Positions 1 through 5,783 of a stretch of 5,783 nt of DNA are shown piece after piece. A program made the position numbers and the translations under genes. This stretch comes from Gemmatimonadota bacterium (GTDB taxonomy: Bacteria > Gemmatimonadota > Gemmatimonadetes > Longimicrobiales > Gaopeijiaceae). The DNA lies in assembly GCA_016209995.1 (NCBI GenBank), contig JACQVC010000198.1:1-5783 (forward strand). The letters are read 5' to 3'. Each line of letters opens with the position of its first letter. Within the stretch, counting starts at the first letter, position 1. Below the pieces are notes generated by a model. It saw only the letters and a program-made list of their open reading frames with translations, made no database searches and had not been told where the DNA came from.

Positions 1-1377
1 GGCGCGACCGTGGCGCTCGCGTTTGTCGACGCGCTGGTGCCGGGCGGGCGCAGGGCGGGGAAAGTGTGCGCCGTGGACGGGCGCACGCGTCTGGTGGCCA
101 TCGAGATGGTGCACGGCGCGGCCGGCTGCAACGCGTGGGGTGCTACGCAGAATCTGTGGTCACCCGCGGCGGTAGGCCGCGAGTTCGACCTCAGCCCCAG
201 CGCCCTGAGCCCGCTCGAGCCGTGGCGTCCGTATCTGACCATCATCAGCAATACGGACGTGCGCATGGCCGAAGCGTACGCGGCGCCCGAGATCGGCGGT
301 GACCATTTCCGCTCGAGCGCGGTCTTCCTGACGCAGGCGCACGCCAAGCAGACCGAGGGCTCGGACGTTTACGTCGGCACGTCGCTGGACCAGCTCCATG
401 GCCAGCGTTTCGGGCAGGACACACCCTTCCCGTCGCTGCAGCTCTGCATTGAGAACGTCGACCAGTCGGGCGGCTGCGCCTACGGGTATACCTGCTTGTA
501 TACCGACTCGATCAGCTGGGCGTCCCCCACCGAGCCGCTCCCGGTCATCCGGGACCCGCGCGTCGCGTTCAACATGATGTTCGGGGCCGGCACGACGCCC
601 GAGGATCGTCTGTCTCGCTTGCGCACGAACCGCAGCATCCTCGACTGGATCGCGGGCCGCGTGTCCCAGCTCACGCGCGAGCTCGGCCCGAGCGACCGCG
701 AGCGGATCGAGCGCTACCTGGAGAACGTCCGCGAGGTCGAGCGCAGGATCCAGAGGGTCGAGGCCCAGAACACCAGCGGCGAGCGCCGAGAGCTGCCCGA
801 GGCGCCGGCGGGCGTGCCCGATGATTTCGCCGAGCACATGCGGTTGATGTTCGACCTGCAGACGCTGGCCTTCGAGTCGGACATGACCCGCGTCTTCTCG
901 TTCAAGATGGGGCGCGACTCCTCGGCGCGCGTATTCCCCGAGAGCGGATCGGACCGGCCGTTCCACCCCGCATCCCACCATGGTGGGCGCGAGGAGAGCG
1001 TGCTCGAGTTCTTCAAGATCAATCGCTACCACGTCAGCATGCTGACGTACTTCCTCGAGAAGCTGAAGAATACGATGGAGGGCGACACGGATCTGCTCGA
1101 GAAGACGATGATCATCTACGGATCGCCTATGGCGGACGGGAACCTGCACAACCACAGGCGGAACCCGCTCATCGTGCTCGGCCATGCCAACGGCCACCTC
1201 GAGGGCGGCCTGCACCTCAAGGCGCCCGACGGAACGCCCATGGCGAACGCCATGCTGAGTATGCTGCACATACTCGGGCACGACGACATGGGGAGCTTCG
1301 GCGACAGCACGGGCGAGTTCTCGTTGACCGCCAGCGGGTCGGCAAAAGGAACCGCCACGACGTCGTCTTCGAGCTAG
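1..1377 (+). CDS. DUF1552 (HXXSHH family) exported protein, 5' end missing
   Basis: The open frame enters from the left edge: codons 1-14 read GATVALAFVDALVP, matching the end of the twin-arginine-like leader typical of DUF1552 proteins (FLRG.GA..ALP.LDA.VP). The GTG at base 10 is therefore an internal Val, not a start. Counting the first codon as residue 1, the signature HPASHH lies at 322-327, YGSPMADGN followed by HNH at about 373-385, and the closing FGDSTG at 433-438. Residues about 210-255 are charged and probably helical or coiled-coil. The visible 458 codons are close to full family length, so little more than the signal peptide is missing. The molecular function of PF07586 is unknown; from memory the family often sits beside planctomycete-type cytochrome (DUF1592/1588/1587) genes, suggesting an envelope or periplasmic role. 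The stop TAG is at 1375-1377, followed by a palindromic repeat cluster and the ankyrin gene in the same direction. Family assignment is firm; function is not. Confidence 0.9.
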   Translation, partial: GATVALAFVDALVPGGRRAGKVCAVDGRTRLVAIEMVHGAAGCNAWGATQNLWSPAAVGREFDLSPSALSPLEPWRPYLTIISNTDVRMAEAYAAPEIGGDHFRSSAVFLTQAHAKQTEGSDVYVGTSLDQLHGQRFGQDTPFPSLQLCIENVDQSGGCAYGYTCLYTDSISWASPTEPLPVIRDPRVAFNMMFGAGTTPEDRLSRLRTNRSILDWIAGRVSQLTRELGPSDRERIERYLENVREVERRIQRVEAQNTSGERRELPEAPAGVPDDFAEHMRLMFDLQTLAFESDMTRVFSFKMGRDSSARVFPESGSDRPFHPASHHGGREESVLEFFKINRYHVSMLTYFLEKLKNTMEGDTDLLEKTMIIYGSPMADGNLHNHRRNPLIVLGHANGHLEGGLHLKAPDGTPMANAMLSMLHILGHDDMGSFGDSTGEFSLTASGSAKGTATTSSSS

Positions 1378-1382
1378 CACTT

Positions 1383-1494
1383 GTCATTCCGGCGCAAGCC
1401 GGGAGACGGGGCCGGAATCCAGGTATATGACGTCATTCCGGCGGAAGCCGGAATCCAGGTATATGACGTCATTCCGGCGAAAGCCGGAATCCAG
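1383..1494. repeat. Three-copy GTCATTCCGGC palindromic repeat cluster
   Basis: Copies lie at 1383-1422, 1432-1458 and 1468-1494. Copies 2 and 3 are 27 bp each and repeat with a 36-bp period; the same 9-bp linker GTATATGAC separates all copies. Each core is ATTCCGGC, a 4-base loop, then GCCGGAAT, giving an 8-bp stem. The loops are GCAA, GGAA and GAAA, all fitting GNRA. Copy 1 carries 13 extra bases (a second GCCGG plus GAGACGGG, 1398-1410), so its left arm can pair either with the near 5-base arm or the distal full arm. The cluster resembles dispersed intergenic repeats of the ATTCCC-N8-GGGAAT type (for example neisserial dRS3) found in many bacteria. It lies between two probably co-transcribed genes and may act as an RNA stabiliser or attenuator; that role is inferred. 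The linkers are too short for CRISPR spacers. Confidence 0.88.
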
Positions 1495-1517
1495 TTTGGC
1501 GATGAGCACAACGTCTC

Positions 1518-1524
1518 AGGAGAG
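1518..1524 (+). promoter_or_regulatory. Ribosome binding site deciding the ankyrin gene start
   Basis: AGGAGAG sits 6 bases before the ATG at 1531, which opens directly into a signal-peptide-like sequence. This favours 1531 over the TTG at 1381, from which translation would run through the palindromic repeats. Confidence 0.85.
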
Positions 1525-1530
1525 CTCAGC

Positions 1531-3339
1531 ATGAGAGGCCTTCGGGTTAACGTGGTTGGCGTCGTTGCCGTCGCGGCGTTGTTGACGGGCATCGGCGTCG
1601 CTCCTGACTCGCCAGTCGCCGATGCCGCCATGCGGCGCGACGTCGAGAGCGTTCGCTCCCTGGTCAGGCAGGGCGCCGACGTGAATGCGGCCCAGGCCGA
1701 CGGCATGACGGCGCTGCATTGGGCGGCGGCGCATGGTGACGCCGAGCTGGCGAACCTGCTGATTCAGGCCGGCGCGAACCTGGAGGCCGTCACGCGGCTG
1801 GGGTCCCACACGCCGTTGCACGTAGCCACTCGGGGCACGGACGTGGCGGTGATCCGCGCGCTGCTCGACGCCGGCGCGAACCCCAACGCCACCACGACGA
1901 CGGGCGTGACTCCACTTCATCACGCGGCGAGGGCGGGGAGCGCGGAGGCCGTGAGCGCCCTGCTGGAGCGGGGCGCGAGCGTGGACGCGCGCGAGTCTGC
2001 GTGGGAGCAGACGCCCCTGATGTTCGCTGCGGCATTCAACCACGCGGACGTCATCAAGGTCCTGCTGGCGCGCGGAGCGGATCCCGGCGTCTACTCGAAA
2101 ATGGTGGACATCGAACGCCTGACCGCCGTGGATGGAGTGGCGCGCCGAGTGCGTGAGCAGGTTCTGTCCACCTTCCGGCCGCAGGGAGACGACGCGAAGA
2201 GCTGGAGGCCGGCTCCGCGCGAGGTCCAGGCGGCCGTACGGGCGGCCCGTGAGATCCAGAGGTCCATGACGGAGGCGCCGGCTGCTACGGGGGATCAGGA
2301 TGACAGTGCCGGGGGAGGTGAGGGGGGCGGTCCATCGGCGACCACGCAGGGCGGGCTCACGCCCCTGTTGCATGCCGTTCGCGAGGGGCACCACGAGGCC
2401 GCGCTGGCTCTTCTCGCTGAGGGAGCCGACGTCAATCAGGTGAAGCGGGGCGACGGCACCAGCCCGCTGCTCATGGCCGCGATCAACGGTGAGTACGATC
2501 TAGCGTTGCGTCTGCTCGAGCGCGGCGCGGATCCCAATCTGGCCGCTACGACCGATGGCGTCACACCGCTTTTCGCCGTGCTGAGCAACTACTGGGGCCC
2601 CAAGACGCGCTATCCACAGCCGCAGGCCCAGAACTATCAGCAGGCGTCCTATCTGGAGACCATGGAGGCCCTGCTCGAGGCCGGAGCCGAGCCGAACGCG
2701 CGCCTGACCGGCACTCCCTGGTATCTGATGTACACATTCGGCTCTTTGGGTGTGGACTTCACCGGCGCGACCGCCTTCTTCCGTGCCGCGCACGCCACGG
2801 ACGTGGACGCGATGCGTCTGTTGGTCGCCTACGGCGCAGATTACACCCTCCCTACGCTGGCCACGACCTCGGGTGGTCGGGGCGGCGGCCGAGGGGGCTA
2901 CGGTGGAGGAGCCGGGGGGGCCGGGGGCTCCGATCCCTCCGGACTGCCGCCCGTTCGCGCGGGCGGACCCGGTGTGTACCCGATCCACGCGGCGGCCGGC
3001 GTGTCGTACGGTCAGAGCTACACGGCCAATTTCCACCGGCATGCCCCGGACGCCTGGATGGCCTCGGTGAAGTACCTCGTCGAAGAGTTGGGCGCGGACG
3101 TCAACGTGCGGGACCTCAACGGCTACAACGCCGTCCACCACGCTGCGTCCCGGGGCGACAATGAGATGATTCTCTATCTCGTGTCCAAGGGCGCCGACGT
3201 GATGGCGGTGAGCCGGCGTGGGCAGACCACGGTCGACATGGCCAACGGCCCGGGGCAGCGCATCTCACCGCATCCCGCGACCATTGCGCTTCTCGAGGGC
3301 CTCGGCGCGAAGAACAACCACAGGTGCGTGTCCTGCTGA
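1531..3339 (+). CDS. Secreted ankyrin-repeat protein with C-terminal CVSC tail
   Basis: The protein has 602 residues. The N-terminus (MRGLR, then a hydrophobic run at about 7-24) is a likely Sec signal peptide, so the protein should act in the periplasm or outside the cell. Ankyrin units with TPLH/AA..G/LL..GAD.N signatures are visible at about 26-58, 59-91, 92-126, 127-160 and 161-190, then 276-310, 311-344, 345-390 (expanded), 414-442, 482-530 (expanded) and 532-562. Residues 191-275 interrupt the array with a charged, probably helical stretch and a Gly-rich end; residues 448-466 are almost pure Gly/Arg/Ala. The protein ends NNHRCVSC, and C599 and C602 are its only cysteines. Ankyrin arrays bind proteins; the partner is unknown, but the DUF1552 product encoded just upstream is the obvious candidate. 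The gene starts 153 bp after that gene with no clear separate promoter seen, so co-transcription is likely. A strong hairpin follows 46 bp after the stop. Ankyrin identity is certain; the role is inferred. Confidence 0.93.
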   Translation: MRGLRVNVVGVVAVAALLTGIGVAPDSPVADAAMRRDVESVRSLVRQGADVNAAQADGMTALHWAAAHGDAELANLLIQAGANLEAVTRLGSHTPLHVATRGTDVAVIRALLDAGANPNATTTTGVTPLHHAARAGSAEAVSALLERGASVDARESAWEQTPLMFAAAFNHADVIKVLLARGADPGVYSKMVDIERLTAVDGVARRVREQVLSTFRPQGDDAKSWRPAPREVQAAVRAAREIQRSMTEAPAATGDQDDSAGGGEGGGPSATTQGGLTPLLHAVREGHHEAALALLAEGADVNQVKRGDGTSPLLMAAINGEYDLALRLLERGADPNLAATTDGVTPLFAVLSNYWGPKTRYPQPQAQNYQQASYLETMEALLEAGAEPNARLTGTPWYLMYTFGSLGVDFTGATAFFRAAHATDVDAMRLLVAYGADYTLPTLATTSGGRGGGRGGYGGGAGGAGGSDPSGLPPVRAGGPGVYPIHAAAGVSYGQSYTANFHRHAPDAWMASVKYLVEELGADVNVRDLNGYNAVHHAASRGDNEMILYLVSKGADVMAVSRRGQTTVDMANGPGQRISPHPATIALLEGLGAKNNHRCVSC

Positions 3340-3385
3340 CGGCTGGGCGGTTGCGCGCCTGAGCCGTCTCGCAGTACCCAGAAGC

Positions 3386-3425
3386 GAACGTCCGCGGTGG
3401 CGCCGGCAGGCCTTCGCGGACGTTC
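3386..3425 (+). terminator. Probable terminator after the ankyrin gene
   Basis: A perfect 11-bp inverted repeat (GAACGTCCGCG at 3386-3396, CGCGGACGTTC at 3415-3425) encloses an 18-base loop and is followed by the moderately T-rich TCTGTTCGT. It lies 46 bp after the ankyrin stop codon, where a terminator would be expected. The long loop and the absence of a pure T run make it imperfect; it could instead be an RNA stability element. Confidence 0.6.
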
Positions 3426-3534
3426 TCTGTTCGTAAGAGACGCGCAAAGGGCCGTAGGACCCTCAGCACTTTCCTTCCGTCGAGTGTCATTTACCCTGAC
3501 GCCTGACGTGCACTTCCCCAACGTCTGAGGACGC

Positions 3535-4788
3535 ATGAAGCGTGGTCGTCGCAAGGCCGCACCTGGCCCAGCTGTGGATCTGGAAGACTTTCTTCGTCCC
3601 TTCACTACCGGTCTGCGGCGCTCCGAGAACCGGCAGGCGTTCGAGCGTTACATCAGCGGGCTGCTCTCTTCCCTGGCCCGTAAGACCGCGTCCGACATGG
3701 GGCGTGCGCTGGACGATACCAGCTCGCAGCGCCTCCAGGAGTTTCTGACGCGCACTCCGTGGAATCCCGCCGCCATCAATCGAGCCCGCATCCAGGAAAT
3801 GCTGGCCAATGGGACGAGCGGCTCCGGGCGACTCGTGCTTGGGGAAATCGCGTTCGAGAAGGACGGTACCGGATCCGTGGGCGTCGATCGCCAGTTCGCT
3901 CCGTCCCTTCGCCGACGCGCCAACTGCCAGATCATTGTCATGGCGTGCTACAGCGATCAGGTCTTCGACTGGCCCGTAGGCGCGCGTCTGTTCCTGCCCG
4001 AGAGCTGGGCCAACGATCCCGTCCGCCGCGAAAAGGCGAGAGTGCCCTCGGACCTCGTTTTCCAGACCAAGGGCGAAATCGCGGTCGCGTTGCTCGACGA
4101 GGCGCTGGCCGCTGGAGTGCGCCCTGCCACGGTGATCGTGGGACCGGCGGTGGGAACGGACCCGGCTTTCGAGGCGGGATTGGAGGCCAGAGGCATCCCC
4201 TATGTGGCCGAGCTGATGGAAGACGCGGAGATGCGGCATAGCGGTGAGTCGGCTGGTGGTGAGGTGAGCAAGGCTAGGTCCGCCGCCTCCATCATAGACT
4301 CTCTGCCCAGCGAAGCCTGGACGCGCATGGCGTGGCGCGATGGACCGTACGAGGCGCGCGTGCGCGATGTAACACGCGTGCGCGCGACGTTGACTGCGCC
4401 ACGTCATGCGAAGGCTGGTTGGGACGGTTGGCTCATGGGTGTGCGCCCGCTGCGCGGATACCCTGGCAATCCGGCGTTTTACTTCGCTCGCGGCCTCGAC
4501 GACGCCAGCCTGGAAGACCTGGTTGCGCTCGCCGACCGCTGGCCGCTCAGCGAGTTCGACCGCTACGCTCGTTCGCAGCTCGGCATCCACCACTACGAGG
4601 GTCGCCTCTGGTCAGGTCTGCACCGGCACCTCACCCTGGTCCAGCTTGCGCACTCCTTCCAGATCCTCAGGACCGCGTTCATGGGCACGCGTGAGCGCGG
4701 CAACGGCCGCGTGGGACAGCCTTCGGCCCCTCGGGCCGGCGAAGCGGAAGCGCCCGCACTGCCCGCGGAATCGCTGCCCGCGAGCTGA
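3535..4788 (+). CDS. IS701/SRSO17-like transposase-family protein lacking the catalytic triad
   Basis: The 417-residue frame matches the full length of IS701-type DDE transposases. Family landmarks are clear: the N-terminal FERYISGLLSSLARK (36-50), GTGSVGVDRQ (111-120), LPESWANDPVRR (154-165), GLEARGIPYV (215-224), GWLMGVRPL (298-306), and HYEGRLWSGLHRHLTLV (353-369). Compared with the consensus I recall, VVD-D/E-TGF..KG reads VLGEIAF at 101-107 (Asp to G103), ADSVYG reads VGPAVG at 202-207 (Asp to G203), and the Y2R3E6K-type RWP-V-E-Q-F...AK reads RWPLSEF...AR at 335-346 (Glu to S339, with E340 next to it; Lys to R346). The protein is thus predicted to be unable to catalyse transposition. 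No stop or frameshift is seen, and I found no terminal inverted repeats or target duplications by eye. The start has a weak AGGA only 3 bases upstream. The last 30 residues are Gly/Pro/Ala-rich. It may be a domesticated DNA-binding derivative or a recently inactivated element. Confidence 0.84.
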   Translation: MKRGRRKAAPGPAVDLEDFLRPFTTGLRRSENRQAFERYISGLLSSLARKTASDMGRALDDTSSQRLQEFLTRTPWNPAAINRARIQEMLANGTSGSGRLVLGEIAFEKDGTGSVGVDRQFAPSLRRRANCQIIVMACYSDQVFDWPVGARLFLPESWANDPVRREKARVPSDLVFQTKGEIAVALLDEALAAGVRPATVIVGPAVGTDPAFEAGLEARGIPYVAELMEDAEMRHSGESAGGEVSKARSAASIIDSLPSEAWTRMAWRDGPYEARVRDVTRVRATLTAPRHAKAGWDGWLMGVRPLRGYPGNPAFYFARGLDDASLEDLVALADRWPLSEFDRYARSQLGIHHYEGRLWSGLHRHLTLVQLAHSFQILRTAFMGTRERGNGRVGQPSAPRAGEAEAPALPAESLPAS

Positions 4789-5030
4789 CCAGCAACAAGC
4801 CCTCCGCTGGCGTCCACGGCGCGTCCCGGCTGCACCCGCGCGGGCGCCGCTGCTCACCACAGCCTTACGCACACGACGCGAGGAGGGCCGACGTGCCGTG
4901 GGGCGCGTCCGGCCTCGTCGAGTCGCTCGCGGCCTTCGCTAGGCGTCGCCGGCCACCGTGATGGCGCCGTTGCGCCGCGCCGCCCGCACTCTTATCGTGA
5001 CGCATACGACACCCACCCGACGACCGGGGT

Positions 5031-5057
5031 CCCCACGCAACGAAACGTTGCGTGGGG
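5031..5057. other. Perfect 12-bp-stem hairpin in the leader of the lipoprotein gene
   Basis: CCCCACGCAACG (5031-5042) and CGTTGCGTGGGG (5046-5057) are exact reverse complements around an AAA loop. It ends 35 bases before the lipoprotein ATG and is not followed by a T run on either strand, so it is not a standard intrinsic terminator. It could be a leader-RNA structure, a protein-binding palindrome, or a U-less terminator for the gene upstream. Confidence 0.7.
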
Positions 5058-5078
5058 GAGCCGCAGCGCGCCCCTGAC

Positions 5079-5083
5079 GGAGG
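5079..5083 (+). promoter_or_regulatory. Ribosome binding site of the lipoprotein gene
   Basis: GGAGG lies 9 bases before the ATG at 5093, a normal spacing that supports this start and gives a complete lipoprotein signal peptide. Confidence 0.75.
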
Positions 5084-5092
5084 TCGAGCCCT

Positions 5093-5584
5093 ATGGTCGC
5101 TACGATCGTTCGAGCAGTTAGCGCCACTCTGTACGCGCTGGGCTGCGTGGTGGCTGTTACGGGTTGCTATACGTACCAGATGGTGCCGCGCGAAGCCGTG
5201 ACCCCAGGCATCAGCGTCCGCGCCACTCTCACCAGCCCGGGCATGGTGCGCCTCGAAGACCTGCTCGGTGGCCCTCGCCGCATCGTCGAGGGCCAGGTCG
5301 TCGAAACGAGCAGCACCGAGGTGACCCTCCTCTCGCGCACCCAAACCGCCGGCCTTCCCGAGAACGGCTTCGGGTCGCCTTTCCTCAGGCAAAGGATCAT
5401 CATCCAGCAGCAAGAGATCGAAAGCGTCGAGCAGCGCATCCTCGACCGCAAGAAGACCACGCTGTTCAGCATCGTCGTCTCCGCGGCGCTCGGCGTCGTC
5501 TTCGTGCACTTCTTCACCGGCGGGAGTCGGGGACGCAATCCCGACCAGCCTGAGCCGGGGGACGAGCTGATCAGAGTCCCCTAG
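5093..5584 (+). CDS. Small predicted lipoprotein with C-terminal membrane segment
   Basis: This 163-residue protein begins with a short basic/hydrophobic leader (1-24) ending in VTGC, a plausible lipobox with lipidated Cys at residue 25 (codon 5165-5167), followed by YTYQ. Residues about 40-115 alternate beta-prone strands (ISVRATLTSPG, RRIVEGQVVE, EVTLLSR, IIIQQQEIESVEQRI), suggesting a small beta-rich domain. After DRKKT a hydrophobic segment at about 122-141 resembles a membrane helix, and the tail is polar and acidic. I recall similar CYTY-starting hypothetical lipoproteins in Gemmatimonadota, where a value-setting beta domain is followed by a hydrophobic segment, but no function is known. 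The gene has its own good ribosome binding site and a hairpin in its leader, and lies 304 bp from the gene before it, so it is probably transcribed separately. Lipoprotein prediction is fairly sure; function is unknown. Confidence 0.78.
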   Translation: MVATIVRAVSATLYALGCVVAVTGCYTYQMVPREAVTPGISVRATLTSPGMVRLEDLLGGPRRIVEGQVVETSSTEVTLLSRTQTAGLPENGFGSPFLRQRIIIQQQEIESVEQRILDRKKTTLFSIVVSAALGVVFVHFFTGGSRGRNPDQPEPGDELIRVP

Positions 5585-5783
5585 GGCTTGTAGTAAGCAC
5601 GAGATGTGTCATTGCGGAGCCGGCCGTTGTGACGCCGGCGGCGGCTAGGAACTGCTCACTCCGCACCCCAGATCCTATAAAACAATGTATCTAGCAGCGG
5701 CAGCGTGAATCAGACCCGCGAGACATTGCCACAGCGCAAGTCACTAGGCTATAACGTTTGATCGATGCAGATGACGTTGTCGA
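5585..5783. other. Gene-free right end with falling GC content
   Basis: No gene was recognised in these 199 bases. A weak hairpin with GCCGGC arms (5619-5624 and 5634-5639, 9-base loop) follows the lipoprotein gene but lacks a T run. From about 5671 to the end, G+C falls to about 49 percent by count, well below the rest of the window, as is common in a promoter-bearing spacer. The stretch contains the promoter candidate at 5726-5755 and a TATAAA at 5676-5681 without a good upstream box. Confidence 0.6.
5726..5755 (+). promoter_or_regulatory. Sigma-70-like promoter pointing out of the window
   Basis: TTGCCA (5726-5731), an 18-base spacer, and TATAAC (5750-5755) each match the housekeeping consensus at five of six positions. 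Transcription would begin near 5762 and run into a gene to the right of the window that cannot be seen. The match lies in the AT-richest part of the window, which raises its plausibility, but no downstream gene is visible to confirm it. Confidence 0.5.

Larger units (their letters stand above)
4789..5092. other. Gene-free GC-rich stretch
   Basis: I see no credible gene in these 304 bases. Open frames here on either strand are extensions of shadows of the neighbouring genes, with Arg/Ala/Pro-rich composition. No terminal inverted repeat matching the left flank of the transposase-like gene was found. The only strong structures are the hairpin at 5031-5057 and the ribosome binding site at 5079-5083. 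Confidence 0.6.

Noticed and set aside
10..12. GTG at base 10 as the start of the DUF1552 gene
   Set aside because: The codons before it (Gly-Ala-Thr) continue the conserved leader motif, so the gene is cut by the window edge.
160..1380. Long minus-strand open frame of 406 codons opposite the DUF1552 gene
   Set aside because: Arg/Ala/Leu-rich product without recognisable motifs, fully opposite a well-supported gene; a typical shadow in GC-rich DNA.
1383..1494. CRISPR array
   Set aside because: Only three units, identical 9-bp linkers instead of unique spacers of about 30 bp, and a repeat of the dispersed palindromic type.
1381..1530. Extended 652-residue ankyrin protein starting at TTG 1381
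   Set aside because: The extra 50 residues are translated repeats (SFRRKPG, VIPAEAGIQ, VIPAKAGIQ). The ATG at 1531 has a good ribosome binding site and opens a signal peptide; the frame stays open through copies 2 and 3 only because 36 is divisible by three.
3487..4593. Minus-strand open frame of 368 codons opposite the transposase-like gene
   Set aside because: No family features, while the + strand shows clear transposase-family motifs.
3426..5092. Insertion sequence with terminal inverted repeats around the transposase-like gene
   Set aside because: No matching inverted ends or target-site duplication could be found by eye in the two flanks, so element boundaries are not claimed.
4865..5509. 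Minus-strand open frame of 214 codons with an acidic N-terminus
   Set aside because: Asp/Glu richness mirrors codons of the lipoprotein gene on the other strand; the lipoprotein has a ribosome binding site and lipobox.
5607..5650. Further copy of the GTCATTCCGG repeat near 5608
   Set aside because: Only the first bases (GTCATTGCGG) resemble it; the palindromic core ATTCCGGC/GCCGGAAT is absent.

Overview
This GC-rich window (about two thirds G+C by eye, with long overlapping shadow ORFs on both strands) carries four genes, all on the + strand. Content points to an environmental bacterium with a Gemmatimonadota- or Acidobacteriota-like gene repertoire: a DUF1552 (HXXSHH) protein beside a secreted ankyrin-repeat protein, and a small lipoprotein with a Cys-Tyr-Thr-Tyr N-terminus. 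This phylum guess rests on remembered gene neighbourhoods and is moderate in confidence.

Layout. Bases 1-1377 hold the 3' part of a DUF1552/HXXSHH gene whose start lies left of the window. A 153-bp gap follows, containing three copies of a GTCATTCCGGC-type palindromic repeat (1383-1494). The ankyrin-repeat gene (1531-3339) encodes a predicted exported protein with at least nine ankyrin units, a glycine-rich insert, and only two cysteines, both in a C-terminal CVSC tail. A strong hairpin (3386-3425) probably ends this pair of genes. Next is a 417-residue protein of the IS701/SRSO17-like DDE transposase family (3535-4788). Its reading frame is intact and family motifs are kept, but by motif alignment all three catalytic acidic residues appear to be replaced. 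A gene-free stretch of about 300 bp contains a perfect 12-bp-stem hairpin just before a short lipoprotein gene (5093-5584). The last 200 bp have no recognisable gene, become clearly less GC-rich, and hold a good sigma-70-type promoter pointing right.

How the genes relate. The DUF1552 and ankyrin proteins plausibly form one exported module; in related bacteria such pairs lie near planctomycete-type cytochrome (DUF1592/1588) genes, which would lie upstream here and cannot be seen. The transposase-like gene and the lipoprotein gene look like independent units. The observations most worth following are the catalytically degenerate but intact transposase-family protein, the terminal CVSC tail of the ankyrin protein, and the repeat copies whose hairpin loops differ yet all fit GNRA.
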